A DNA stretch of 64,000 nucleotides from Clostridioides difficile_D (lineage in GTDB: Bacteria; Bacillota; Clostridia; Peptostreptococcales; Peptostreptococcaceae): NCBI GenBank assembly GCA_945861085.1, contig OX244046.1, forward strand, positions 1,426,001-1,490,000, written 5' to 3'. Every line of letters starts with the position of its first letter. Positions within the stretch are counted from its first letter, which is position 1. The position numbers and the translations under genes were made by a program. The notes under the pieces were generated by a model. It was not told the DNA's origin. It saw only the letters and a list, made by a program, of their open reading frames with translations, and did no database searches. Of the stretch, positions 55,871 to 64,000 are shown one piece after another.

Positions 55871-56521
55871 TTGGCTGATGAAAAATTTGTAATGTCATTT
55901 AGTGGTGGTAAGGATAGTATATTAGCATTAAATCGAATGTTGAAAAAAGGATATAAGCCTGTGGCACTCTTGACAACTATAAGTGAAGAACATGGAAAAT
56001 CATGGACACATAATTTAGAATATAATATGCTTAAACAAGTAAGTAGCAATATAGGATTACCTTTATTAGTTGCTGAATGTGGAGTAGAAGGATATGAAGA
56101 GAGTTTTGAGAGAGCTTTAATAAAAGCTAAAAACATGGGAGCAACAATATGTGCATATGGAGATATAGACATAGAAAGTCATAGAAAATGGGATACTGAT
56201 AGATGTGATGCAGTTGGTATGAAGGTAAATTTACCATTATGGCAAGAGAGTAGAGAGAACTTAGTATATGAATTTATAGACAGTGGATTTTGTAGTGTTG
56301 TAACAAAAGTAAACTTAAAGCATCTAGGAGAGGAATTCTTAGGGGAAAAGTTGACTAGAGAACTTGTGAAAAAGATAAAAGATGCAGGTGCAGACCCATG
56401 TGGAGAGCATGGAGAATATCATACATTTGTGGTGGATGGTCCAATATTTAAAAAACCTGTAGAATATGAAGTAAAAGGAACTTTAATAAAAAATGGCTAT
56501 GGATATTTAGAAATAAAATAA
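55871..56521 (+). CDS. PP-loop ATPase, diphthine-ammonia ligase-like
   Basis: The 216-residue protein has the PP-motif SFSGGKDSILALNRM at the start and matches the Dph6/MJ0570 family, including ICAYGDIDIESHRKWDTDRCDAVGMKVNLPLW and CGEHGEYHTFVVDGPIF. In eukaryotes and archaea this domain amidates diphthine on EF-2; bacteria lack diphthamide, so its bacterial substrate is unknown. AGAGGTG is best spaced for TTG 55871; the in-frame GTG 55853 is an alternative. It precedes a strong terminator. Confidence 0.75.
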   Translation: MADEKFVMSFSGGKDSILALNRMLKKGYKPVALLTTISEEHGKSWTHNLEYNMLKQVSSNIGLPLLVAECGVEGYEESFERALIKAKNMGATICAYGDIDIESHRKWDTDRCDAVGMKVNLPLWQESRENLVYEFIDSGFCSVVTKVNLKHLGEEFLGEKLTRELVKKIKDAGADPCGEHGEYHTFVVDGPIFKKPVEYEVKGTLIKNGYGYLEIK

Positions 56522-56532
56522 TTACATAAATA

Positions 56533-56606
56533 AAATACCTATTATATAATCCTAGTTTTTGCAAAGGTCTACTATTTGCAAGATTGTATAATAGGTATTT
56601 TTTATT
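56533..56606 (+). terminator. Terminator after the PP-loop gene
   Basis: AAATACCTATTATATAAT (56533-56550) pairs with TTGTATAATAGGTATTT (56584-56600 region), with an inner TTGCAAA/TTTGCAA pair, followed by a T run. Confidence 0.75.
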
Positions 56607-56637
56607 TATATATTTTACTTACTATTACTTATACTAT

Positions 56638-57993
56638 CTAAGCAACCTTATTTAGATTAGAGTCTAATGTAGAAAAATTCTTTTTTAGAAAAACTATTGA
56701 CAAAATAAGACATATAAATTCGGAAACAATAGTAGTCATCCATATTCCTTGACCACCAAATATTAGTATCATTGAAATTAGACTTAAGACAACTATTACG
56801 AGTCCTCTGCCAAGAGATATAACAGTAGAAATTGATGGTTTTTCTACTGAAACAAAGAATCCAGAAATTATTACATTAATTCCCACTAGTAAGAAAGATA
56901 TAGAGAATATTTTAAATACACGAATTCCTTCATTGAATAGTATTGTTTCTTCTGGATGTATAAATAACGAAACTATTGGTCCTGAAAAAGCCATACAAAT
57001 TGCAAATACAGCAATTGATGCTATTATTGTGGCTTTTATACCCATCTTTAATAATTTTTTTACATTATCTATGTTTCCTGCACCATAATAAAAACTAGTA
57101 AGTGGTTGCATACCTTGAGTTATACCCATCATAGTCATAAGTACTAGTGTATTTATATAATTTATGACACTATAATAAATAAGAGCATTTTCTCCAATAT
57201 ATTTAGTAAGACTCAAATTAAAAAGTAAGACAACTATACCACAACTTAACTCAGTCGTTGAATCAGGAAAACCTATAAATACAATTTTTCTAAGTGTCTT
57301 GAAATCAACTCTAAATTTTGAAAAATTTAAAGTAGAGTTTTTTCTTAAAAAGTGTATTAAGAAGAAAATAGTAGAAAAGACTTGAGACAAACCAGTTGCA
57401 ATACCAGCACCTTTTACACCCCATCCAAATTTAATTACAAATAAGTAATCAAGTAGGATGTTTGTAAGAGCAGATATTATTACACCAACAGTAGCTAATA
57501 TTGGGAAGCCATCAGTTTTTATTATAACTTCTAAAGAGTAAGATACTATAAAGAAGCCATTAAAAAATATTATTATTCCTAAATAATCTTTAACCATGCC
57601 AATTGTAGATTCTGTAGCTCCTAAAAATAGTGCTAATTTATCTAAATTAAAAAAAGTTATAGCTAATATAATTATTGATAATATAATTATTGACACTAAG
57701 TTAAATGAAAAGACTTCATTTGCAGACTTAATATCTTTCTTGCCTAGATAAATTGCAATTATAGTGGATGCACCAGTTGAAAATAACAGAGAAACTGCAA
57801 ATATAAAATTAATAAAAGGCATTGATATATTGACAGCAGCTAAAGCTAATTCTCCAACTCCTTTACTTACAAATATTCCATCAACCATTGTGTATAGTGA
57901 GAAAACCCACATTGCAACTACAGATGGTGCTAGGTATTTAAAAAACCTTTTACCTAGACTCATGTTTTCATTTATAGATATTTTTGTATCCAT
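56638..57993 (-). CDS. MATE-family efflux protein
   Basis: The 451-residue protein has twelve predicted helices and MATE signatures: LAALPSVVAMWVFSLYTMVDGIFVSKGVGELALAAVNISMP-type start, and GFPDSTTELSCGIVVLLFN in the second half. The family exports cationic drugs using sodium or protons. It has two homologous halves with internal NISMPFINF and ITQGMQPLTSFYYG motifs. It is the last gene before the integrase remnant. A RBS (AAGGAGTGG) precedes ATG 57993. Confidence 0.85.
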   Translation of the reverse strand: MDTKISINENMSLGKRFFKYLAPSVVAMWVFSLYTMVDGIFVSKGVGELALAAVNISMPFINFIFAVSLLFSTGASTIIAIYLGKKDIKSANEVFSFNLVSIIILSIIILAITFFNLDKLALFLGATESTIGMVKDYLGIIIFFNGFFIVSYSLEVIIKTDGFPILATVGVIISALTNILLDYLFVIKFGWGVKGAGIATGLSQVFSTIFFLIHFLRKNSTLNFSKFRVDFKTLRKIVFIGFPDSTTELSCGIVVLLFNLSLTKYIGENALIYYSVINYINTLVLMTMMGITQGMQPLTSFYYGAGNIDNVKKLLKMGIKATIIASIAVFAICMAFSGPIVSLFIHPEETILFNEGIRVFKIFSISFLLVGINVIISGFFVSVEKPSISTVISLGRGLVIVVLSLISMILIFGGQGIWMTTIVSEFICLILSIVFLKKNFSTLDSNLNKVA

Positions 57994-58176
57994 TTATTAC
58001 CACTCCTTGTAAATCTATTATAAAATTACGAAACTATTAATTAATAATTTTATTTATAATATAAATGATAAACTATGGTATAATACCAATGTCAACAGCA
58101 AATAGTAAATAATTATAAATTTTATTAAATAATAGTGATTTCAAGCATTTTATAAGTACATCCTATTATATATATT

Positions 58177-58243
58177 ACTGACATTTAACTGACAAATAGG
58201 AAAAAAAGTACTTTAACTGACTTAAAACTGACATAAAACTGAC
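58177..58243. repeat. Five ACTGAC hexamers with 11-bp phasing
   Basis: ACTGAC starts at 58177, 58188, 58216, 58227 and 58238, so the steps are 11, 28, 11 and 11. They lie just past the integrase stop. The arrangement is like arm-type (DR2) binding sites for integrases of Tn916-like elements. Function is inferred. Confidence 0.6.
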
Positions 58244-58245
58244 CA

Positions 58246-58962
58246 TTATTTGAATAGTATTTTGCTTATATTTTCAGATGCTTCTTTGTCCATTTCATCT
58301 AATAAGTGAGAATATCTATTCATAGTTATTTTTATATCTGCATGTCCTAATCTTTCAGAAATAGCTTTTATGTTAGTACCTGAAAGTAACATCAAAGTTG
58401 CATTTGTATGTCTTAATTCATGTACTTTTATATCTCTAAGATTATTATCTCTTAATAGTTTTTTAAAAGGAGCAACAAAAGTTGGTTGAACCCACGGGTT
58501 GAATCTTTTATTTAAGCATATCAAATCGAATTCATTTTTCAATATACCCTGTAATTTTAACTTATTTTGTTTTAATTTTTCCTCTTTAAGTAAACTTATA
58601 AGTTCATCAGGAGCAAATAATTTTCTTTTGGATTTAGGGGTTTTAGGGTCTTTGAAGATTATTTTATTGTCTACATAAACTAATGTTTGATTTACATGTA
58701 TGATTTTTTTATCAAGGTCTACATCTGACCATCTAAGTGATACAGCTTCACCAAAACGTAATCCAAGAGTTAGCATCAAAAAAATTGGTATACCTATAGG
58801 AGTATTTTTTAATTTTTCTAATAATAATTGAGCTTCCTGTTTGCATAAAACTTAGAAGTTGAATTATTTTTTTGTTTCTTTTTGCCAGTTGTTTCTTTTA
58901 TATACTCCACATATACATAAAATTTTTCCTTTTTTTCTTATAACAGCTGATTTGATATTCAT
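58246..58962 (-). pseudogene. Decayed Tn916-type tyrosine integrase
   Basis: Two parts are visible. An N-terminal piece starts at ATG 58962 (RBS AGGGAGTG) and reads MNIKSAVIRKKGKILCICGV...KETKK before a stop. The catalytic domain runs from about 58830 to 58246, with the box residues seen in GLRFGEA (Arg), HELRHTNATLML (His-x-x-Arg), a GH in RLGHADI, and the active Tyr in MNRYSHLL. The central core-binding domain, over 100 residues, is missing between them, and frames do not join. The gene is thus an internally deleted remnant rather than an active recombinase. It marks an old mobile element next to the CRISPR array. Confidence 0.8.
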
Positions 58963-59085
58963 ATGTACACTCCCTTTATAAGTATTCTTAGTGTTTAAAA
59001 CATATTAAATAATCATGATTTTATTATATCAAATCTAAATTATAAATATTATTTGATGATAGTAGATGTATACAGAAATATCTAT

Positions 59086-59211
59086 ATGTATGTGCAAAAA
59101 AGTAATATAATAGGTAAAATATGTAAATATATATGCTATAATATTTTTAGCAAGGAAAATAAAATTGAAAAGCTAAGGGTGATTTTCTCATATAAACGCC
59201 AAATATGACAA
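59086..59211 (+). pseudogene. Possible small toxin remnant or chance ORF
   Basis: A 42-codon frame starts at ATG 59086 (MYVQKSNIIGKICKYICYNIF...) and ends with a lysine/arginine-rich tail (KLRVIFSYKRQI) across the GGGTGATT motif. Type I toxins of C. difficile near CRISPR arrays are short, with a hydrophobic part and a basic tail. The hydrophobic part here is weak and no ribosome binding site is clear, so this may be chance or a degenerate toxin. Confidence 0.3.
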
Positions 59212-59328
59212 AATAAAAAATCACCCAAACGCCAATAAGGGTGATTTAAAGAAATAACTTTTAAATTCTAATCAATTAGAGAGATTCACCTTTTACAAAG
59301 TAAATTTTATCTCCTTGCTTTTATTATA
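59137..59328 (-). ncRNA. Antitoxin-like RNA locus adjacent to the CRISPR array
   Basis: On the minus strand ATTATA at 59323-59328 (TATAAT) and TTGAAT at 59347-59352 form a good promoter (18-base spacer). The RNA would start near 59317 (AGCAAGGAGATAAAATT) and end at a hairpin-plus-T-run: AATCACCC (59219-59226) with GGGTGATT (59239-59246). A plus-strand TATAAT (59137-59142) faces it and is followed by a near-copy of the same 5' sequence, AGCAAGGAAAATAAAATT. No ORF of size is present. C. difficile has type I antitoxin RNAs of this general type beside CRISPR arrays; the assignment is inference. Confidence 0.5.
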
Positions 59329-59390
59329 CCACAAATTGGTATAAATATTCAAAAATAATATATTTATGATATAATAAAATTATAGAAGTT

Positions 59391-59550
59391 TTGCAGTGAG
59401 CGATATTTGTGATAAAATATGGCTTAACAGTTGAAATGTAAGGCATTGAGAGTGTGTGATAAGTGTTATCAATTGCACTATTGCCCGCTCACTGCAATTT
59501 TAAGAACGTTGTATATGTGTAAGCATTGGAAATGCTAAATTTATTTTGGG
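59391..59550 (+). promoter_or_regulatory. CRISPR leader with perfect inverted repeat
   Basis: TTGCAGTGAGCG (59391-59402) pairs exactly with CGCTCACTGCAA (59486-59497). Inside lies TGATAA-GTG-TTATCA (59457-59471). The block directly precedes repeat 1, and a TATAAT lies at 59370-59375. The leader position shows that new spacers are added at the left end and that transcription runs rightward. Confidence 0.75.
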
Positions 59551-60893
59551 GTTTTATATTAACTATGTGGTATGTAAATTTGAATATTTATAATGATATT
59601 TCTGAAAGAACAGTTTGTTTTATATTAACTATGTGGTATGTAAATAGCGATTTCTAAAGTAAACTAATAAATCAGGGAAACGTTTTATATTAACTATGTG
59701 GTATGTAAATCATTAAATATATTTAATTTAAATGATGTATCATTAGTGTTTTATATTAACTATGTGGTATGTAAATATGAATTTCCATCCTGCTATTGCT
59801 GCTTCTACCCCAGGTTTTATATTAACTATGTGGTATGTAAATTCTTTTCTTATTTTTTTTCATTTATTTCTTCTTCAAAAGTTTTATATTAACTATGTGG
59901 TATGTAAATTCTGTTTCATAAACATCTCTAACAGATTTATTTAAAGGTTTTATATTAACTATGTGGTATGTAAATCTGTATTATTATTTAAGTATTTTAA
60001 GTATTTTTGTAGTTTTATATTAACTATGTGGTATGTAAATATATTAGAATTTCCTGTATTGTAATTTCCTGAATTACAAGTTTTATATTAACTATGTGGT
60101 ATGTAAATATCGAATTGAAATATTTATTAGCAGGAGCAAGTTTTGTTTTATATTAACTATGTGGTATGTAAATACAGGAGAGATTATGCGTATGTCTAGT
60201 GGAAATATTGGTTTTATATTAACTATGTGGTATGTAAATACTTTTTCATTTTCATTGAGTAAAATCTGATTTTCTAGTTTTATATTAACTATGTGGTATG
60301 TAAATGTAATTTTTTTATTTTATATTCATTTTATTTTTACTTGTTTTATATTAACTATGTGGTATGTAAATTTAATACAAAAAATGGTTGAGTATGCTTA
60401 TGCTAGAGTTTTATATTAACTATGTGGTATGTAAATATCTTATTTTGATTCAATTTCTTTTTCAATAAAATAGTTTTATATTAACTATGTGGTATGTAAA
60501 TGAAAACATTTCAAAACTAAGTTCTATAAGAAAACCGTTTTATATTAACTATGTGGTATGTAAATAAAAAACACCTCCTAACTTTTTTATATTTATCATA
60601 TAGTTTTATATTAACTATGTGGTATGTAAATATAACATCAGATGGGAAACTAAGTGCTAGAGATTTAGTTTTATATTAACTATGTGGTATGTAAATACTC
60701 TTATGTACTCACAATTATTATCATCATTAAAAGGTTTTATATTAACTATGTGGTATGTAAATTATTTAAATCTAATTTATACATTTTATCTATTAAAAGG
60801 TTTTATATTAACTATGTGGTATGTAAATATATCTTTGCATGTGTTAGTTAATGTATTACCCTCTGTTTTATATTAACTAAAATGTATAGAATA
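59551..60893 (+). CRISPR. CRISPR array, 20 intact 29-bp repeats plus one decayed terminal repeat
   Basis: The repeat begins GTTTTATATTAACTATGTGG and ends TATGTAAAT. Intact copies start at 59551, 59617, 59682, 59748, 59814, 59881, 59947, 60012, 60080, 60145, 60211, 60277, 60343, 60408, 60473, 60537, 60603, 60668, 60734 and 60800. All 20 appear identical. A 21st copy at 60865 keeps only its first 15 bases. The 20 spacers are 35-39 bases. No cas gene is in the window, so processing proteins must be supplied from elsewhere. The repeat is the type I-B repeat reported for C. difficile (prior knowledge). The decayed 3' repeat and the leader both fix left-to-right polarity. Confidence 0.97.
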
Positions 60894-60919
60894 AAACATG
60901 TATTCATATTTAAACTATG

Positions 60920-60971
60920 TATCTATATAAAAAAGTGAACCCTGTCAACAAACCACTTTTTTATATAGATA
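60920..60971. terminator. Hairpin downstream of the array
   Basis: TATCTATATAAAAAAGTG (60920-60937) pairs perfectly with CACTTTTTTATATAGATA (60954-60971), an 18-bp stem over a 16-base loop. It may terminate the pre-crRNA or mark a small inserted element. The T run is inside the stem, so intrinsic termination is uncertain. Confidence 0.5.
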
Positions 60972-60998
60972 AATTATTATTTTGTTTTAAGATGTAAC

Positions 60999-61042
60999 AT
61001 ACTAATGATAAATATTTGTAACAACATGTTTATCATTAGTAT
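60999..61042 (-). terminator. Hairpin between the array and the GGDEF gene
   Basis: ATACTAATGATAAA (60999-61012) pairs perfectly with TTTATCATTAGTAT (61029-61042). It could terminate the minus-strand cyclase gene. T-richness on the minus side is modest. Confidence 0.5.
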
Positions 61043-61077
61043 CTTTATATACATAAAGGTTAATTTTTTACATAAGC

Positions 61078-61250
61078 TTATTTTTTAGAAAAATGAGCAG
61101 TATCAATAAATATCTTGTCTAAATTTTCTCTAGTAACTAATTGACCAGTTATAAGATTAGCTTCAACAGTAACACTACTTTGATTGTCAAACTCTGAACT
61201 TGAGTTTAAAGGTTCATTCTTATCCATATAAGCAGCTTTATTATTCGCAT
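61078..61250 (-). pseudogene. Out-of-frame C-terminal tail of the GGDEF gene
   Basis: In the frame one base off from the cyclase, about 55 residues continue past its stop: YANNKAAYMDKNEPLNSSSEF..., ending FIDTAHFSKK*. The composition is protein-like (SSEFDNQSSVTVEANLITGQLVTRENL). It likely was fused to the cyclase before a frameshift near 61245-61260. Confidence 0.5.
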
Positions 61251-62986
61251 ATACTATAACAATTTTTACCATGTGCTTTTGATAAATACAGAGCTTTATC
61301 AGCTTTAGAAAATAAATCTTTATACAATTTAGTTGAATCACTAGCAAAAGCAACACCAATGCTTAATGTTATTTTGTGTTTATCTTTTATTCTTATTTTA
61401 CTTGCATCATTTAAAATATCATTAGTGGTTTTTATTATTAAATCTTTTGTTAGTGATTTTATAAATATCATAAATTCATCTCCACCAATGCGAGCAACTA
61501 TATCTTTATCCTGTGTGTTATGTAACAGTACTTTTGATACAGCAACTAAAACATCATTTCCCTCTAAATGTCCAAAAGTATCATTTACAGTTTTAAAATC
61601 ATCAATATCAATAACTAATAGAGCATCATTTAGAGCATCATTATTTTTGGGTTTAGAACTGCATAGGTACTCTTGGATAAAATTTTGTGAGACCCTTTGA
61701 TTATATAATTGCGTTAGTGGGTCGCGTTGAGCTTGATTAATTAAGCTTTCTAATTTAGATTTATCTTCAGTTATATCTTTTAAAACACCTATTGTTTTGA
61801 TAGGATTGTGGTCACTATCATAGATAACAGAACATTGAACACGAATCCATCTCCATTCATCCTTAGTTAATGAATTTAGCTGTCGTATCTCAATTGTTTC
61901 TCGAAGATTTCCACGAAGTATTTCTAATAATTTTCCAATATCATCAAGGTGAATGATTTTTCCAGATTCTAGCATCTTAGAATAATTTTTTGTTTCAAAA
62001 TTTTCTAATTCAATTTTTTTATCAATTTCTACACGTTGATACTTTATAAAGTTGTCATTTTCAATATCATATTCAAACATTATGTCTGTAATATTTTGTA
62101 AAGCAATACGATATCGTTCCCTCTCTAATTTTAGTTCAGATTCTATGTTTTTTAGTTGAGTGATGTCAGTAATAATACTATTAATTTTTACTATGCCATC
62201 ACTATTTAATGATTTCATGCCAGAATCTAATACCCACATTAATGTTCCATCTTTTTTTCGTATTCTATATTCAGATGAATATGTAGGTCCCTTTGCAAAG
62301 CATCGTTCACAGTCTTCCAGTGCTTTAGGTAAATCTGGTGGATATACAGCACCTACTGCTGAACCACCACTTATTTCCATGAACTCATCATATGTATATC
62401 CTAATATTTTGGGCAATCCTTCATTAACATAGAAAAACGAGTATGTATCATCATCATTGCTACCTTTTAATCCACCATTAATATTATTCGTAATCATCTC
62501 GATAACTTCTGTTTTTTCCTTTAGTAATCTTTGTAGATAATCATAACTTTGTGTTCCAATTTTAGTAGGAAAGTATTCATCAAGTTGCATTTCACCATAA
62601 GGGTTTGATATATGCATGTGTTTTACTAATAATTTTTCTCTATCTTCAATTATCTCAAATGTACAACGCTGATTTGCCTCTAAAATCATTTGCTCATTTT
62701 CTTTAGTACGAACAGTATATTTTCCTAATACCATACATCTATTTTCATATTCACTTACAATTTCAAATATGTCATTACTTATATCACAGGAAGGAATTTC
62801 ATCTTGACCTGCATAAAAATAATTTTTAATTTCATTAAAGGAAGTGAGAAATTCCTGTTCTCCTGGGCCAATCCATGTGACATCTTGTGAAAGGTACTTT
62901 AATACCTCATCAATATCTCTATTTATATAAAAACTTGTTATAATATGTTTTGCTAATTTGGGTGCTTTTTTTAGGAGTATGCTCAT
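61241..62986 (-). CDS. PAS/GGDEF diguanylate cyclase with SnoaL-like N-terminus
   Basis: The 581-residue protein has an N-terminal SnoaL/NTF2-like domain (about 5-130: HIITSFYINRDIDEVLKYLSQDVTWIGPGEQEFLTSF), one clear PAS domain (about 180-275, ending RKDGTLMWVLDSGM...ITDITQLK), a second PAS (about 290-405), and a GGDEF domain with RIGGDEFMIF. It should make cyclic di-GMP. The inhibitory I-site is QDKD rather than RxxD, which suggests weak product feedback. A ribosome binding site AGAGGAGG precedes ATG 62986. C. difficile dccA is one known cyclase; a match is possible but not established here. Confidence 0.85.
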   Translation of the reverse strand: MSILLKKAPKLAKHIITSFYINRDIDEVLKYLSQDVTWIGPGEQEFLTSFNEIKNYFYAGQDEIPSCDISNDIFEIVSEYENRCMVLGKYTVRTKENEQMILEANQRCTFEIIEDREKLLVKHMHISNPYGEMQLDEYFPTKIGTQSYDYLQRLLKEKTEVIEMITNNINGGLKGSNDDDTYSFFYVNEGLPKILGYTYDEFMEISGGSAVGAVYPPDLPKALEDCERCFAKGPTYSSEYRIRKKDGTLMWVLDSGMKSLNSDGIVKINSIITDITQLKNIESELKLERERYRIALQNITDIMFEYDIENDNFIKYQRVEIDKKIELENFETKNYSKMLESGKIIHLDDIGKLLEILRGNLRETIEIRQLNSLTKDEWRWIRVQCSVIYDSDHNPIKTIGVLKDITEDKSKLESLINQAQRDPLTQLYNQRVSQNFIQEYLCSSKPKNNDALNDALLVIDIDDFKTVNDTFGHLEGNDVLVAVSKVLLHNTQDKDIVARIGGDEFMIFIKSLTKDLIIKTTNDILNDASKIRIKDKHKITLSIGVAFASDSTKLYKDLFSKADKALYLSKAHGKNCYSICE

Positions 62987-63624
62987 GATATTCCTCCTCT
63001 CTTTTTGTTATTATATCTTAATTATATTATACATTAATATATTTAAATTAAAAACTTTGTTGAACTATGATATTTTTATTAAATAGGTTAATTTTAACGA
63101 AAAAGAACTGAAACAATACATGCTTCAGCTTTTAATGCTGATATCTTATATAAATACATATTTATAATGTAAAATACTTATATTAAATAAAATACTTTTA
63201 AAATTTTTTTACGGTTTCTAGTTGCGAATAAACATAGTTTTTGCCAACTTCGCTAGAAAATATGACAATAAATTAATCTCCTGCTAATTATAATATAAGC
63301 AGAATTTATCAATAATTTGTATTATCTTTTTTAAACTCTAAAATCTAGTTTAAAGTTTTATGATAAGGATTATTTTTTACTAAATATAATTGAATATTGT
63401 GAGAATACATAAAAAATTTAGCAATATTATACTTATATATTATAATATAAAAATAAACATATTATAATATATAAATAAATATATTTTAATGGTTAATTGT
63501 AGAAAGTTTATTTTTGTATCATTGTTTTAAAAGGTTTTTTAGTATATTCTAAAACTATAGTTATAGAGAATAATGATGTTGATTTTAAAATAAAAATAGG
63601 ATTATGGAGGATTTTATTATATAA
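62987..63624. other. 638-base intergenic region between the divergent cyclase and MerR genes
   Basis: The region is very AT-rich and holds the promoters of both divergent genes. A partial hairpin TTTCTAG...CTAGAAA is at about 63215-63265. I see no ORF with a ribosome binding site and no recognised c-di-GMP riboswitch core. Confidence 0.4.
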
Positions 63625-64000
63625 ATGAAAGATTACTATAAAATAGGAGAGATATCTAAAATATATGGAATAGGTAGAGATTCATTAATGTATTATGAAG
63701 AAATTGGTATTTTAAAGCCAGTTAGAGATAAAAATGGATATAGAATGTATAATATATCAGACATATGGAAACTCAATTTAATAAAAGAATTTAGAAGCTT
63801 GAATTTTCCAATGAAAAAAATAAAAGAATACCTAGATGACAGAAGTATAGAGTCTACTAAAAATATTTTGAATGAGGAACTTGATTTAATTGATAAAAAA
63901 ATATATGAACTTATAAGCCATAAGGAAAATATTATAAAAAGATTAAGTTCAATTGAAAGTGTAATTCAAAATACAAAAATAGATGAGATAGAGGTTGTAT
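63625..64000 (+). CDS. MerR-family regulator (partial, 3' truncated by window end)
   Basis: An open frame of 125 residues runs off the window. It begins MKDYYKIGEISKIYGIGRDSLMYYEEIGILKPVRDKNGYRMY, the typical MerR winged HTH (residues 5-70), then FPMKKIKEYLDD and a long coiled coil. ATG 63625 is 14 bases from TGGAGG, which is longer than usual. Such regulators respond to drugs or metal ions and often control a neighbouring exporter. The ligand-binding domain is outside the window. Confidence 0.85.
   Translation, partial: MKDYYKIGEISKIYGIGRDSLMYYEEIGILKPVRDKNGYRMYNISDIWKLNLIKEFRSLNFPMKKIKEYLDDRSIESTKNILNEELDLIDKKIYELISHKENIIKRLSSIESVIQNTKIDEIEVV

Noticed and set aside
59698..60876. Short plus-strand ORFs (64, 60 and 64 codons) across the CRISPR array
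   Set aside because: They repeat the phrase TMWYVN, which is just the CRISPR repeat read in frame; no ribosome binding site is present and spacers break the frame.
63215..63265. Possible c-di-GMP riboswitch upstream of the MerR gene
   Set aside because: Only a 7-bp outer stem is seen, with no conserved core of class I or II.

Overview
The base composition (very AT-rich), clostridial ribosome binding sites and the gene set point to a Firmicute, almost certainly Clostridioides difficile. The main clues are the tail-fibre gene with RCC1 repeats at the end of a contractile tail operon, the 29-bp CRISPR repeat starting GTTTTATATTAAC, and the order glpK, pxpA/NRAMP/pxpBC, dipeptide epimerase. This is inference from recognised families; no database search was run. 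No rRNA or tRNA gene was seen.

Layout. (1) 1-8197: right end of a phage-tail or R-type bacteriocin (diffocin-like) operon: baseplate end, XkdU-like protein, tail-collar fibre, a 1774-residue RCC1-repeat receptor-binding protein, a small accessory protein, a holin, and what looks like a broken lysin start. (2) 8204-10770: a small control region with two paralogous XRE repressors, a minimal HTH protein, shared palindromic operators and a 21-bp repeat. (3) 11092-16643: MFS pump with its TetR, glycerol kinase, and a GntR/RCK_C (BusR-like) regulator. (4) 17229-21783: a 5-oxoprolinase operon (pxpA, an NRAMP-like carrier, pxpB, pxpC) convergent with an XRE-cupin regulator. (5) 22162-36735: peptide and murein-fragment handling (Ala-Glu epimerase, DUF819 carrier, CocE/S15 hydrolase, DppA-type aminopeptidase, M20 hydrolase, LD-carboxypeptidase) mixed with RidA, EamA, oxidoreductase, TrmO-like, isochorismatase-like and GDPD genes. 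(6) 37070-41933: an incomplete NRPS-like protein, then an OPT oligopeptide transporter whose gene overlaps a PqqD-like gene. (7) 42186-47367, minus strand: Ddl ligase, MocR regulator, M15 peptidase, ABC-F ATPase. (8) 47625-57993: CinA, Cof-type HAD, a PLC-like protein, a sigma-54 activator divergent from an EamA exporter with a clear -24/-12 promoter, a YhcC-type radical SAM protein, small membrane proteins, a PP-loop ATPase, and a MATE pump. (9) 58177-61042: a decayed integrase with a phased hexamer array, an antitoxin-like RNA locus, a CRISPR leader and array with 20 intact repeats and no cas genes, and hairpins. (10) 61078-64000: a PAS-GGDEF diguanylate cyclase with a frameshifted tail, and the start of a MerR regulator.

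The most unusual items are: the sigma-54 switch in which the exporter appears to start at AUA; the integrase remnant, TA-like RNA and CRISPR stack; the DPGN-less NRAMP carrier in the oxoproline operon; the truncated NRPS protein beside the OPT/PqqD overlap; and the XRE operator/repeat region behind the bacteriocin operon. Several start sites were moved from the longest ORF to the codon with the better ribosome binding site; each such entry says so.
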